From Chryseobacterium fluminis (GTDB lineage Bacteria; Bacteroidota; Bacteroidia; Flavobacteriales; Weeksellaceae): 64,000 nucleotides of DNA. Numbering within the stretch: position 1 is the first letter of the stretch; the number at the start of each line of letters is the position of its first letter. This document shows positions 1 through 8,847 of this stretch, one piece after another. The position numbers were made by a program, and so were the translations under genes. The notes below the pieces were generated by a model. That model had not been told where the DNA came from, did not search any database, and saw only the letters and a list, made by a program, of their open reading frames with translations. The DNA lies in contig NZ_CP111121.1 in NCBI RefSeq assembly GCF_026314945.1, forward strand, positions 4,836,001 through 4,900,000, written 5' to 3'.

Positions 1-311
1 CCCCCTTTAAATTCTGATGAATGGATGGAGAAATTAAAAATCTTAATGGCAGAATAAAAGGTGTAATTTTTTATTCCGTTATAAGTCCCTACATTTTCTA
101 AAATTACCATGTCTTCCGATGTTTTCGTAAGCTGAATGCCAACATGGTTTTCATCTTGAACGGAATACGTTGAAAGTGCTCCGTTCGTAATCAGATTGAC
201 GTCATTAGAATCAACAAATTTAAACGCGATTGTCTGAGGTGCATTATAGCAATCGTCACCACAAGCGGTAAAAAGAAAAGTGATTACTAGGAACAGGAAT
301 ATTTTTTTCAT
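1..311 (-). CDS. Putative lipoprotein, 3' end beyond the window
   Basis: The reverse strand reads from ATG at 309-311 to the window edge without a stop, so only about 103 N-terminal residues are visible. The N-terminus MKKIFLFLVITFLFTACGDD is a lipoprotein signal peptide with lipobox FTAC, so the protein is probably anchored to a membrane by its acylated Cys. The rest is polar and matches no family I recognise. The function is unknown and the C-terminus is not in the window. Confidence 0.7.
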   Translation of the reverse strand, partial: MKKIFLFLVITFLFTACGDDCYNAPQTIAFKFVDSNDVNLITNGALSTYSVQDENHVGIQLTKTSEDMVILENVGTYNGIKNYTFYSAIKIFNFSIHSSEFKG

Positions 312-358
312 GGGATCAATTTCTTGTAGATGAGTAATTATTAATGAATTGAATAAAA

Positions 359-1024
359 TTATAACAAATCTGAAGTATTGTAGCGTTTTCTGAATATTTT
401 CAAAACCTGCGCAAGCTGATAATCCGTAATATCAAAATCATCAATATTGACCTCTACTTTTTCGTCTCCATGAAAGAAATATAGATAGTTAACTTCTGGC
501 TTATAATCATGCTTAGATTCGCGACTTACTAAACGTTTTACGATAATTTTTTCAAGTTGAATTTCATTCCAAAAGTACATTGGATTATTTTTTATTTGAA
601 TACCTTTTCTATCAATCGAAATAATTATTTTAGATGTTTTCTTAATTTCCAGAATAATTTTTACAATAAAATAAATCGTAAATGCTGCTAGCAATGCAAC
701 TATAAATATCGTTATGAAATTGAACTTCATAATAATACAAGAAAGAAAAAATATTCCTAAAATCACGAAGATACTATAAGTCGCAATAGCAATAATCCTG
801 CCCGAAAGCGAATATTTGATAGTAACTTCATCAGGAAGTGTATTTTCATCATATTCAACAATATTATTTTTATGAATATTATATTCCTTATAAATAAAAA
901 CTCCGTTGATGAATGTTCCAATAAAAAAAATAATGGAAAGAAGAATAAAATATTGTAGTAAATAAACGCCTGCTATTAGAGTTAACATTCCTATAGTTGA
1001 ATAAAAAATAATTCCAAATTTCAT
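359..1024 (-). CDS. Hypothetical membrane protein with C-terminal soluble domain
   Basis: This 221-residue protein has two hydrophobic hairpins, at about residues 5-45 and 75-125, which suggests four membrane segments. A soluble C-terminal domain of about 90 residues follows (ISIDRKGIQIKNNPMYFWNE and onward). The layout resembles small bacterial proteins that join membrane helices to a PH-like domain, but I cannot name a family. It is Lys/Ile rich and more AT-rich than the metabolic genes nearby, which fits an accessory gene. It stands alone, with a decayed lipoprotein gene upstream in the same direction. Confidence 0.6.
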   Translation of the reverse strand: MKFGIIFYSTIGMLTLIAGVYLLQYFILLSIIFFIGTFINGVFIYKEYNIHKNNIVEYDENTLPDEVTIKYSLSGRIIAIATYSIFVILGIFFLSCIIMKFNFITIFIVALLAAFTIYFIVKIILEIKKTSKIIISIDRKGIQIKNNPMYFWNEIQLEKIIVKRLVSRESKHDYKPEVNYLYFFHGDEKVEVNIDDFDITDYQLAQVLKIFRKRYNTSDLL

Positions 1025-1095
1025 ATGTCATTAATATTTTTGTAAATACATTATAAAGTAACGCATTAATTGAATTCAAAACTAAAAAACCTAAA

Positions 1096-1671
1096 TTAGA
1101 GATTTTTATATCTAACGATCACTCTGGTTCTTTGCCCTTCATCAATCCCAAAAATAAAACTATAAACATGAACAGAATCGTTATCCCATCTTTCAATTCT
1201 TTGCCACCAACCGTCTTTCTTTTCAAATATTTCTGTCCCGCTTCCTAGTATTTTTGAAATTCTGTTTTTATTTAAACGATAAAGGCTATCAATAAATAGT
1301 TGTTGTTTTCTGTTTTGACTCCAACTGTATTCTATTAATCGTACAGTACTATCTTTTTTGGTGAAAAGTAAGAGGCTTGAGTGTTCAGATTCCCTGTATC
1401 CCTCCGATATATTAAGGGTTGATCGAAATTATAATGTTCAATACCCGGGAAATAGTCTTCTGATAAACTGATTCGATAAGGTTTAGTATATTGAATAGAG
1501 TTATTCTTATCCTCTATTTTTTTTTATGTCTGCTAATTGTATGGTGTCATAAATAAATTCTGTAGATTTTAGTTTTACATTTTTCTTTTGAGTATCTGAA
1601 TCTTTTTTTTGATGGCAACTGAATAGTGTATACATTATCATGATTACAATAAAAGATTTTGTTGGATACAT
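1096..1671 (-). pseudogene. Decayed lipoprotein gene with two apparent frameshifts
   Basis: Reading from ATG at 1669-1671 gives a lipoprotein signal (IMIMYTLFSC, lipobox LFSC) and about 50 residues, then a stop just after a run of nine T (1517-1525, plus strand). Removing one base there restores a frame reading KKIEDKNNSIQYTKPYRISL and beyond. A second shift near 1420-1440 is needed to enter the frame that reads ISEGYRESEHSSLLLFTKKD and runs without a stop to TAA at 1096-1098. The last segment has about 100 plausible codons, including DGWWQRIERWDNDSVHVYSF. I do not recognise the family. Both lesions could be sequencing errors, but two in one short gene favours decay. Confidence 0.6.
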
Positions 1672-1748
1672 CAAATGAAAATTATATTATTTTGTAAAGA
1701 TAATTTAAATTTTAAATTTATTGAAATACAATTAAAACGAAAATCCCC

Positions 1749-1756
1749 TACATTTG
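1749..1756 (+). promoter_or_regulatory. Candidate -7 element of ppc
   Basis: TACATTTG fits the Bacteroidota -7 consensus TAnnTTTG and ends only 4 bases before the ppc ATG. No good -33 TTG lies at the usual distance (a TTG at 1721 is about 25 bases away). If used, the transcript would have almost no 5' leader. Confidence 0.4.
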
Positions 1757-1760
1757 TTAC

Positions 1761-4142
1761 ATGATACACGACCAACGCGCAGAAAAATTCAGGCAGATCG
1801 TGGAAAATAAGTTCCAGATCTACAATTCATTATTTATGAGCCTTCCGTATGATAAAATGACCAACATCGGGATGCTGCTTCCGTTTCTTTGTGAAGAAAG
1901 CCGGATCGGTTACGAAGCCGGGAAAACCCCTGAAGAAATCGTTGAAGAATTTTTTAAAAGCCATACCGATTTACAGACCGAAGAGCAGAAAACTGAACTG
2001 CTTTTTAAAATCATACAATATATTGAACGGCAGGTTGTTCTCTTCGACAGTATCGAAGATGCCGCTTTCCCCAATATTCACTCCGAAAGTGACAACGGGA
2101 CGGTGACCCATATGTACGAACGTTCATTACAGGATCACAAGCTGGAAAAAATTCGTGAAAAACTGAAGGATTTTTCAGTGAAAATTGTTTTTACGGCCCA
2201 CCCGACCCAGTTTTATCCGAATTCGGTACAGAGAATCCTTCACGACCTCCGCAATGCCATTACGACAGACTCTATCACCAACATCGACATGTTATTGCAG
2301 CAGTTGGGAAAAACGCCGTTCGTTAATAAAGAAAAACCAACGCCTATCGATGAGGCTTTAAGCATTATATATTACCTGAGGTATGTTTATTATGATACCA
2401 TTGGTGAACTTTTTACAAAGATAAAATCCACATTTGAGAATGATCATTTTCATCTGCATGAAGATCTCATCCAGCTGGGATTCTGGCCGGGAGGTGACCG
2501 TGACGGGAATCCTTTTGTAACAGCAGAAATTACAAAAAGAGTATCTGAAGAACTTCGTTCCGCCATTTTAAAAGCCTACTATAACAACCTTAAATCTGTA
2601 CGGAGAAGATTAAGCTTCCGCGGCGTTTCGGATGTATTGACAAAACTGAGTAATGAACTGTACTCAGCCATCTTCAGAAGTGAAAAAATTACCTCAGAAG
2701 AGATCATCGGGAGATTGGAAAAAGCTGAAAAAATCCTGGTAGAGCAGCACAACTCATTATTCCTTGATTTGCTGGTGAATTTCAAAGACCGCGTGAAAAT
2801 CTTCGGAACTCACTTTGCAACATTGGATGTACGCCAGGACAGCAGAATTCACCAGCAGGTGATCGATGAGGTTTTTGCTAAAGTGTCCGGGAATACAGAA
2901 GCTACTTACGAAGAAAAATTCAGTCAGCTGATTCAGATTTCGGAAAAAGTAAATGCTGACGATTTTGAAGACATTGTAAAAGATACTTTACTGACGGTTT
3001 CTCAGATCTCGGAAATTCAGGAATTGAACGGGTACAGAGGAATGAACCGTTATATCATTTCCAATTCTGACGCTGTAAAAGATGTGATGAATGTATATGC
3101 ATTTTTCAAAATCTGCGGGTACCAGGATGGAGAAATCAATATGGATATCGTTCCGCTTTTCGAAACAATGGAAGGTCTTGCCAACGCAGAAAATGTAATG
3201 AACGAACTGTATCAGAATCCTGTCTATAAAAAGCATCTGTTAAAAAGAGGAAATCAGCAGACCATTATGCTTGGTTTCTCGGACGGAACGAAAGACGGCG
3301 GATACCTGAAGGCCAACTGGGAAATTTATAAGGCCAAAGAACTTTTAACAAAGCTTTCCGAGGATAATGGAATCAAAGTAGTATTCTTTGACGGACGAGG
3401 CGGTCCACCCGCGAGAGGAGGCGGCAAAACCCATGATTTTTATGCTTCCCAGGGGAAAACAATCGCCAATAATAAAATTGAATTGACCATACAGGGGCAA
3501 ACGATCACCAGTATTTTCGGAAATAAGGAACAGGCAAAATATAATTTCGAACAGCTTTTAACAGCGGGAATTGAGAATGATGTCTTTAAAAATTCGAAGA
3601 AAGATTTAACGGAAAAAGAAAGAAGCCTGATCATCGAACTGGCAGATCTCAGTTATCAGAAATATTCAGATCTTAAGGCACATCCGATGTTTGTTCCCTA
3701 TTTACAGGAAATGAGCACGCTGGAATATTATGGGAAAACCAATATCGGCAGCCGCCCGTCCAAAAGAGGTGGTGGAAACGAGCTGAAATTTGAAGACCTG
3801 AGGGCAATTCCTTTTGTAGGATCCTGGTCACAGCTTAAACAGAATGTTCCCGGGTTTTTCGGCTTCGGCTTTGCCATGCAGCAAATGAAAGAGCAGGGAA
3901 GGTTTGATGAGGTAAGAGAGCTATACAGAGGTTCGGATTTCTTTAAGACCCTGGTTTTAAATTCGATGATGAGTATGAATAAGTCTTATTTCCCTTTGAC
4001 CTATTACATTAAAGACAATCCGAAATTCGGAGCGTTCTGGAATATACTTTTTGATGAGTTCAGTCTTTCAAAAAATATCATGCTGGAACTTACAGGCTTT
4101 AAAATGCTTCAGGAAGAAGATCCCTATCAAGAAAATCCGTAA
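1761..4142 (+). CDS. ppc: Phosphoenolpyruvate carboxylase, 3' end frameshifted
   Basis: The product carboxylates phosphoenolpyruvate with bicarbonate to oxaloacetate, refilling the TCA cycle in the cytoplasm. Family landmarks are present: VFTAHPTQ with the catalytic His near residue 148, GGDRDGNP near 244, and FDGRGGPPARGGG near 545 for the mobile glycine loop. The frame as read stops after 793 residues at QEENP-like sequence (EEDPYQENP). One extra A in the AAAA run at 4132-4135 would continue it as EKSVKIRERIVLPLLSIQQY to a stop at 4292-4294, about 844 residues, near the expected length. The missing tail is the conserved C-terminus near the active site, so the protein as read is probably inactive unless this is a sequencing error. 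The gene stands alone with its own terminator. Confidence 0.95.
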   Translation: MIHDQRAEKFRQIVENKFQIYNSLFMSLPYDKMTNIGMLLPFLCEESRIGYEAGKTPEEIVEEFFKSHTDLQTEEQKTELLFKIIQYIERQVVLFDSIEDAAFPNIHSESDNGTVTHMYERSLQDHKLEKIREKLKDFSVKIVFTAHPTQFYPNSVQRILHDLRNAITTDSITNIDMLLQQLGKTPFVNKEKPTPIDEALSIIYYLRYVYYDTIGELFTKIKSTFENDHFHLHEDLIQLGFWPGGDRDGNPFVTAEITKRVSEELRSAILKAYYNNLKSVRRRLSFRGVSDVLTKLSNELYSAIFRSEKITSEEIIGRLEKAEKILVEQHNSLFLDLLVNFKDRVKIFGTHFATLDVRQDSRIHQQVIDEVFAKVSGNTEATYEEKFSQLIQISEKVNADDFEDIVKDTLLTVSQISEIQELNGYRGMNRYIISNSDAVKDVMNVYAFFKICGYQDGEINMDIVPLFETMEGLANAENVMNELYQNPVYKKHLLKRGNQQTIMLGFSDGTKDGGYLKANWEIYKAKELLTKLSEDNGIKVVFFDGRGGPPARGGGKTHDFYASQGKTIANNKIELTIQGQTITSIFGNKEQAKYNFEQLLTAGIENDVFKNSKKDLTEKERSLIIELADLSYQKYSDLKAHPMFVPYLQEMSTLEYYGKTNIGSRPSKRGGGNELKFEDLRAIPFVGSWSQLKQNVPGFFGFGFAMQQMKEQGRFDEVRELYRGSDFFKTLVLNSMMSMNKSYFPLTYYIKDNPKFGAFWNILFDEFSLSKNIMLELTGFKMLQEEDPYQENP

Positions 4143-4294
4143 AAATCCGTGAGAGGATCGTATTGCCACTGTTGAGTATTCAGCAGTATGCGTTAATGAA
4201 AATTCAGAAAGGAGAAGGAAATAAAGAAGCATATGAAAAGCTGGTAACCCGTTCTCTTTTCGGGAATATTAATGCCAGCAGGAACTCAGCTTAA
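4132..4294 (+). pseudogene. ppc: Out-of-frame C-terminal tail of ppc
   Basis: In the frame one base off from the ppc reading frame this stretch reads IREIVLP-type sequence (IRERIVLPLLSIQQYALMKI), continues through VTRSLFGNINASRNSA and stops at TAA 4292-4294. It has the look of the conserved last 50 residues of PEP carboxylase. It is separated from the main frame by a one-base deletion in the A run at 4132-4135. Confidence 0.8.
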
Positions 4295-4382
4295 ACAGAT
4301 CATCATTAATATGATAATTGTGTAAAATGTTAAAATAGACTTCAAAAATAAAATAAAAAATAATACTTTACCGTTACCAATG

Positions 4383-4410
4383 AAACTACCCGAATAGCGG
4401 TAGTTTTTTT
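4383..4410 (+). terminator. Rho-independent terminator after ppc
   Basis: Arms AAACTACC and GGTAGTTT enclose a short loop and are followed by a run of seven T. It lies about 90 bases after the restored ppc stop and before the next gene on the same strand. Confidence 0.7.
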
Positions 4411-4431
4411 ATAAACTATAAGCGATCAGCA

Positions 4432-5343
4432 ATGAACAAATTTGTGATTCCTTTTTTGATTTTTCTATTCATTAAAGCTTTTTCCCAGGATCCAGAAAAA
4501 ATAACTTTCCCGGACACTAAAAATTTTTATTATAAAATTCTGCCGGAAGGCAAACCGGTGGGAATGATCATTATTTTACCCGGTGGTGGCGAAACTCCTG
4601 AAAGAGTGATGAATCAGATTTATCTTGATGAGCTGGCTTACGGTGAAAATTTGATTGTTCTGTTTCCAGGATTTGAAGAGGGAGATTTCAAAATGGATAC
4701 TGAACAGAGATTTCTTGATAGGATAGCGAAAGATGTAGTGGAGAAACATCATATTTCTAAAGATAAAATAGCTATTGGTGGACTTTCTTATGGTGGAATG
4801 TTAGCGGTAAAATATGCAGAAATAGCAGTAAGGGATAGAAGCAGATATTTTATACCAAGTTCAGTTTTCGCATTGGATCCTCCGCTTGATTACGAAAAAA
4901 TGTATGGTCAATTTAAGAGAGATATTGAAAGGAATTATTCTGAAGCAGCTGTGAATGAGGCAAAGAATTTTAGCAAAGAGATGACAGATGCTATAGGGCT
5001 TCCAGATAAAAACAGAGAAAACTACATCAGAGAATCCATGTTCTTGTACAGCGAGAAAGATGGTGGAAATGCTAAATATTTAATGAATATTCCGCTCTTG
5101 ATCTATACAGAACCCGGAATTATGTGGCAGTTGAATAACAGAGGGAGAGATCTGTATGATACCAATAGTATAAGCATCACCGCAATGATAAACCTGTTAA
5201 GATTGAAGGGACACAAACAGGCAGATTTGAAGATTGTTAATGACAGAGGCATAAGACCTGAAGGCTTCAGGCATCCCCACTCCTGGAGCATTATGGACCC
5301 TGAGGAATGTTTGGAGTGGATTCTAATGCATTTTAATAAATAA
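4432..5343 (+). CDS. Secreted alpha/beta-hydrolase-like protein
   Basis: This 303-residue protein begins with a signal peptide (MNKFVIPFLIFLFIKAFSQ, cleavage likely after FSQ). The core has the alpha/beta-hydrolase layout: an oxyanion-type ILPGGGE segment near 48-54, and the nucleophile elbow GGLSYGG with Ser119. A His candidate lies in RHPHSW near residue 284. It is probably periplasmic or outer-surface and acts on an ester or peptide. The substrate cannot be read from the sequence. It appears monocistronic and converges on the subtilase gene. Confidence 0.7.
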   Translation: MNKFVIPFLIFLFIKAFSQDPEKITFPDTKNFYYKILPEGKPVGMIIILPGGGETPERVMNQIYLDELAYGENLIVLFPGFEEGDFKMDTEQRFLDRIAKDVVEKHHISKDKIAIGGLSYGGMLAVKYAEIAVRDRSRYFIPSSVFALDPPLDYEKMYGQFKRDIERNYSEAAVNEAKNFSKEMTDAIGLPDKNRENYIRESMFLYSEKDGGNAKYLMNIPLLIYTEPGIMWQLNNRGRDLYDTNSISITAMINLLRLKGHKQADLKIVNDRGIRPEGFRHPHSWSIMDPEECLEWILMHFNK

Positions 5344-5378
5344 AAAGAGCCATCTGAATAATCAAATAGCTCCATCTG

Positions 5379-6983
5379 TTATTCTTTAATAAACTTTTCG
5401 TAGTAAGTCTCAGCATCTGTCCGGATTTTCAGATAGTACACTCCTTTGGCAAAATCTTCAACTTTTACGGATTTCTGATGGCTGGATTTTGTAATGAGGC
5501 GCCCCAGATGATCATAAATTTCCAGTGATAAAACTTCACTTTCAGAGGCGATATTGAGAATGTTTTTAACCGGATTAGGAAAAATAGCAATGTCTTTTTT
5601 CTTAACCAGATCAGAAGTATTTAAAACATTATTATAAAAACTTCCGAAGTTTAAAATTCCGAATCCCATCTGATCGGTGTGGCCAGGTGAAAGAGAAGCA
5701 GTCTGCCTAAGCCGGGCCCGCATCTGATCCCTGTTCATTGTATTAAAAGCCTGAATCAGGCACGCAACGCCTCCCGCAGCAATAGGAGTAGCGATAGAAG
5801 TCCCACTCACGACGGACGTTGAATTGTTATTGACCGTAGTGGATAAGCTTCCTCTCGCACTTGCATCCGGTTTTACAATGCCGGCCGCATTCGGTCCGTA
5901 GGAAGAAAATCCTGAAGAGGCTCCCGCGGCATCTACGGAACCAATGGTGAATACTTTGGCATTATCGGCTGGAGTTGTAATGTAATGCCACGTCAGCTGT
6001 CCGGAGTTTCCGGCAGCTACGAGAACAAAGATTCCTTTATTAACCGCTATCTCAGCACCTCTTGCAATGAAGGACGTCGTGCCGTTCATGTCAGCGTAGG
6101 TATAATTGTATCGTGTATCGTCAAATGTATTGTATCCCAGTGAACTGGTAATAAGATCAACACCTTTCCGGTCGGCCTCTTCTGCGGCCTCGATCCAGTA
6201 GATTTCTTCCTCCGGTATTTCTGCAGCAGCATTTTCGCTTCTGTAAAGATAAAAATCGGCATCCGGTGCCGAACCGACAAAATTATCCTGGATATAACCG
6301 CCCATTGCCCCTAGAACAACAGTGCCGTGAGCATTTAAAGAAGAATTATAAATATCAGTCGTTTTGGTTACAAAATCATATCCTCCCTTAACCTGACCGT
6401 TGGTCCAAAGCCTGGAAAAGGCAGATCCGGTATTCACCGTAGGAAAACCCGTATCAATTACTGCCACGGAAACTCCGGTTCCGGTGTAACCGGCTAAATG
6501 AAGCGGACGGAGATTAATCTGGTCGATTTGTTCCGTGCCTGATCCGTAGTCAAAGGTGGTTAGAATTTTACTGCTGGTGTCAGAAACAGGACTCCATTTG
6601 CCGGATGCAACCTTTGTTCCTACAGCCGTATTTCTGGCGAAACTTTCAACGTTTTGTACAAAAGTCTGAGACTGCAGCACCGTGATTTGAGCAGGGGTAG
6701 CATTTACGGCAACACCATTCAGCCATTTCGAATAATCGGTGACTGTAAATCCTAAATTCTGGATGTTCTGTATATAAGAAGGTTCGATTGGGGCATCCTG
6801 ATCATTCAGTGAAACTCCCAAAGCGATACGCCTGTTGAGGGACTTCTGACTCAGTTCCGAAAGGGGATTGGCATAGAAAGCAGCTTTATTGGGCTTGTCT
6901 TTAAAAAACACAAAAACCAGCTGTGTCTGTGCGGAAGCGACAGAGTAACCAGCTATCAGACAAAATAGTATCGTTTTTTTCAT
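5379..6983 (-). CDS. Secreted subtilisin-like (S8) serine protease with T9SS sorting domain
   Basis: I chose ATG at 6983 because MKKTILFCLIAGYSVASAQ is a clean signal peptide; the longer frame adds an unlikely MILFYLYTKLR. An inhibitor-like propeptide (roughly residues 20-120) precedes the S8 domain. The catalytic triad is visible: Asp in VAVIDTGF near 173, His in NAHGTVVLG near 216, Ser in SGTSIATPIAAGG near 396. The last 75 or so residues (IAIFPNPVKNILNIASES and on, ending YYEKFIKE) form a Por-secretion C-terminal sorting domain, so the enzyme is probably exported by the type IX system to the cell surface or medium. Probably 535 residues. Confidence 0.92.
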   Translation of the reverse strand: MKKTILFCLIAGYSVASAQTQLVFVFFKDKPNKAAFYANPLSELSQKSLNRRIALGVSLNDQDAPIEPSYIQNIQNLGFTVTDYSKWLNGVAVNATPAQITVLQSQTFVQNVESFARNTAVGTKVASGKWSPVSDTSSKILTTFDYGSGTEQIDQINLRPLHLAGYTGTGVSVAVIDTGFPTVNTGSAFSRLWTNGQVKGGYDFVTKTTDIYNSSLNAHGTVVLGAMGGYIQDNFVGSAPDADFYLYRSENAAAEIPEEEIYWIEAAEEADRKGVDLITSSLGYNTFDDTRYNYTYADMNGTTSFIARGAEIAVNKGIFVLVAAGNSGQLTWHYITTPADNAKVFTIGSVDAAGASSGFSSYGPNAAGIVKPDASARGSLSTTVNNNSTSVVSGTSIATPIAAGGVACLIQAFNTMNRDQMRARLRQTASLSPGHTDQMGFGILNFGSFYNNVLNTSDLVKKKDIAIFPNPVKNILNIASESEVLSLEIYDHLGRLITKSSHQKSVKVEDFAKGVYYLKIRTDAETYYEKFIKE

Positions 6984-7068
6984 GCGTAATTTTGTATAAA
7001 GATAAAACAAAATCAATAAAATTTTTAAAAGGATATTAAATTCCTTATTTTTACAGAAATATTTGTTT

Positions 7069-8193
7069 ATGAAAAAAATTCAAATGGTTGACTTACAAAG
7101 TCAGTATTACAAAATAAAAAATGACGTCGATAATGCAGTTTTAAATGTAATGGATTCGGCAGCCTTTATCAATGGCCCCGAGGTAAAGTCTTTCCAGAAT
7201 GAATTGGAATCTTATTTAGATGTGAAACATGTAATCCCGTGCGGCAACGGTACAGATGCTTTACAGATCGCTCTGATGGCTCTGGACCTTCAGGAAGGGG
7301 ATGAAGTGATCACCGCAGATTTTACTTTCGCTGCAACGGTGGAAGTGATTCATTTATTGAAACTGAAATCTGTTCTGGTAGATGTAGATTACGATACATT
7401 CACGATCTCTGCTGAAGCAATTAAAAAAGCCATCACTCCAAAAACAAAAGCAATCATTCCTGTCCATATTTTCGGACAATGTGCTAATATGGAAGAGATC
7501 CTTAAAATTGCTGAAGAACATAATTTATTTGTCATCGAAGATAATGCACAGGCGATCGGTGCCGAATATACTTTTGCGGACGGAACTGTAAAAAAATCAG
7601 GAACCATGTCTACTGTGGGAACGACGTCTTTCTTTCCGTCTAAAAACCTGGGCTGCTACGGAGACGGAGGCGCTATTTTTACCAATAATGACGATTTGGC
7701 TCACCGTTTAAGAGGAATCGTGAACCACGGAATGTACGAGAGGTATTATCATGATGAGGTAGGGGTAAATTCCAGACTGGACAGTGTTCAGGCAGCTGTA
7801 CTGAGAAAAAAACTTCCTCATCTGGATGCGTATAATGATTCAAGGAGAAAAGCAGCAGACTTCTACGATGAAGCTTTTGCCGGAAATGAGCATATTCTCA
7901 CGCCTAAAAGAGATGAAAATTCCACCCATGTCTTTCATCAGTATACTTTGAGAATTCTGAACGGAAAACGTAATGACCTGCAGAAATTCCTGACTGAGAA
8001 GGAAATTCCGGCAATGATTTACTATCCTGTAGCACTGAGAAAACAAAAAGCATACTATCAGGAAAGCAATGATGCAGACTTCGTTAATACCGATAAGCTT
8101 TTGGACCAGGTAATTTCTCTACCGATGCATACCGAACTGGATGATGAGCAGCTGAAGTATATTACAGAAGCCGTGCTGGAATTTATGAAATAG
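7069..8193 (+). CDS. DegT/DnrJ/EryC1/StrS-family PLP aminotransferase
   Basis: This family transfers an amino group to keto-sugars, usually nucleotide-linked, for surface polysaccharide. The PLP lysine lies in FFPSKNLGCYGDGGAIF near residue 190, and GNGTDALQIAL near 65 is the cofactor phosphate region. The length of about 374 residues is typical. ATG at 7069 is preferred over the TTG six bases upstream. Its neighbours galE and a cytidylyltransferase support a role in nucleotide-sugar or surface-glycan synthesis. The exact sugar is unknown. A REP-like palindrome begins immediately after its stop. Confidence 0.88.
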   Translation: MKKIQMVDLQSQYYKIKNDVDNAVLNVMDSAAFINGPEVKSFQNELESYLDVKHVIPCGNGTDALQIALMALDLQEGDEVITADFTFAATVEVIHLLKLKSVLVDVDYDTFTISAEAIKKAITPKTKAIIPVHIFGQCANMEEILKIAEEHNLFVIEDNAQAIGAEYTFADGTVKKSGTMSTVGTTSFFPSKNLGCYGDGGAIFTNNDDLAHRLRGIVNHGMYERYYHDEVGVNSRLDSVQAAVLRKKLPHLDAYNDSRRKAADFYDEAFAGNEHILTPKRDENSTHVFHQYTLRILNGKRNDLQKFLTEKEIPAMIYYPVALRKQKAYYQESNDADFVNTDKLLDQVISLPMHTELDDEQLKYITEAVLEFMK

Positions 8194-8194
8194 T

Positions 8195-8226
8195 ACTTTG
8201 TCAAAGTTGAAAATCTTTGACAAAGT
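8195..8226. repeat. REP-like palindrome, left flank of dead transposase
   Basis: ACTTTGTCAAAG and its reverse complement CTTTGACAAAGT are separated by an 8-base loop. The palindrome follows directly after the aminotransferase stop, so it may also act as its terminator. A matching palindrome flanks the other end of the transposase remnant at 8801-8832. Confidence 0.75.
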
Positions 8227-8240
8227 TCAACACACAATGA

Positions 8241-8820
8241 ATGAAAATAAGAGAAAATCATTTACAAGCAGATCGGTTTTATCATATATTCAATAGGGGA
8301 TTAATTCTGACCTTATCTTTTTTAACGATGAAAATTGCAATTATTTTCTTAAAAAAGCTAAATTGTACCTGATCCCATATTTTGAAGTGTATGCCTACTG
8401 TCTGATGTGTAATCATTTTCATTTTGTGCTGAAACAAAATGAGAAATAAGCACGTCTGATATTTTTAATGGTAAAGGCCTGCATTCGGAGCATGCTTCTT
8501 TAGCAAAGCAATGGGTAAACTGATCAGCAGTTATACCCAGTCCTTATAATAAAGTATATCAGTGAAGCGGACCTCTTTTGGAATTACCTTTCAAAAGAAT
8601 TTTTATTGATTCTGAAGAATATCTTAAAAATCAGATTATTTATATTCATCAAAATCCGGAAAATTTTCAGAATTATAAATTTTCATCTTATCTTGCGGTC
8701 GTTTCCGGTTCTGAAATCCACGTGCAGCAAAATAAGATTCCCGATTTATTCGGTGACCGTGAGAATTTTATTGAAGCTCACAAAAGAGAAATAAACTTAA
8801 ACTTTGTCAAAGATTGGTAA
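8241..8820 (+). pseudogene. Decayed REP-associated tyrosine transposase (RAYT, Y1/IS200-like)
   Basis: From ATG at 8241 the sequence reads MKIRENHLQADRFYHIFNRG, typical of the N-terminus of Y1 transposases of the RAYT branch. One G is missing in the run at 8296-8299. The next frame reads GINSDLIFFNDENCNYFLKK and on to CLMCNHFHFVLK, which holds the HUH motif (HFHF), then a stop. Further stops and shifts occur up to about 8575. The C-terminal part ELPFKRIFIDSEEYLKNQII (then YIHQNPENF) is open from 8578 to 8820. At least four lesions are present, so this copy is dead. It is flanked by REP-like palindromes. Confidence 0.85.
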
Positions 8821-8832
8821 TTTTGACAAAGT
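8801..8832. repeat. REP-like palindrome, right flank of dead transposase
   Basis: ACTTTGTCAAA and TTTTGACAAAGT face each other around a 9-base loop. The left arm is a direct repeat of 8195-8206. It overlaps the last codons of the transposase remnant and lies 16 bases before galE. Confidence 0.7.
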
Positions 8833-8847
8833 CATAAAAATTAAACA

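Noticed and set aside
4131..4142. Programmed frameshift in ppc
   Set aside because: No slippery heptamer with a downstream pseudoknot or stop-context signal is seen, and this gene is not known to use one. A simple deletion explains it.
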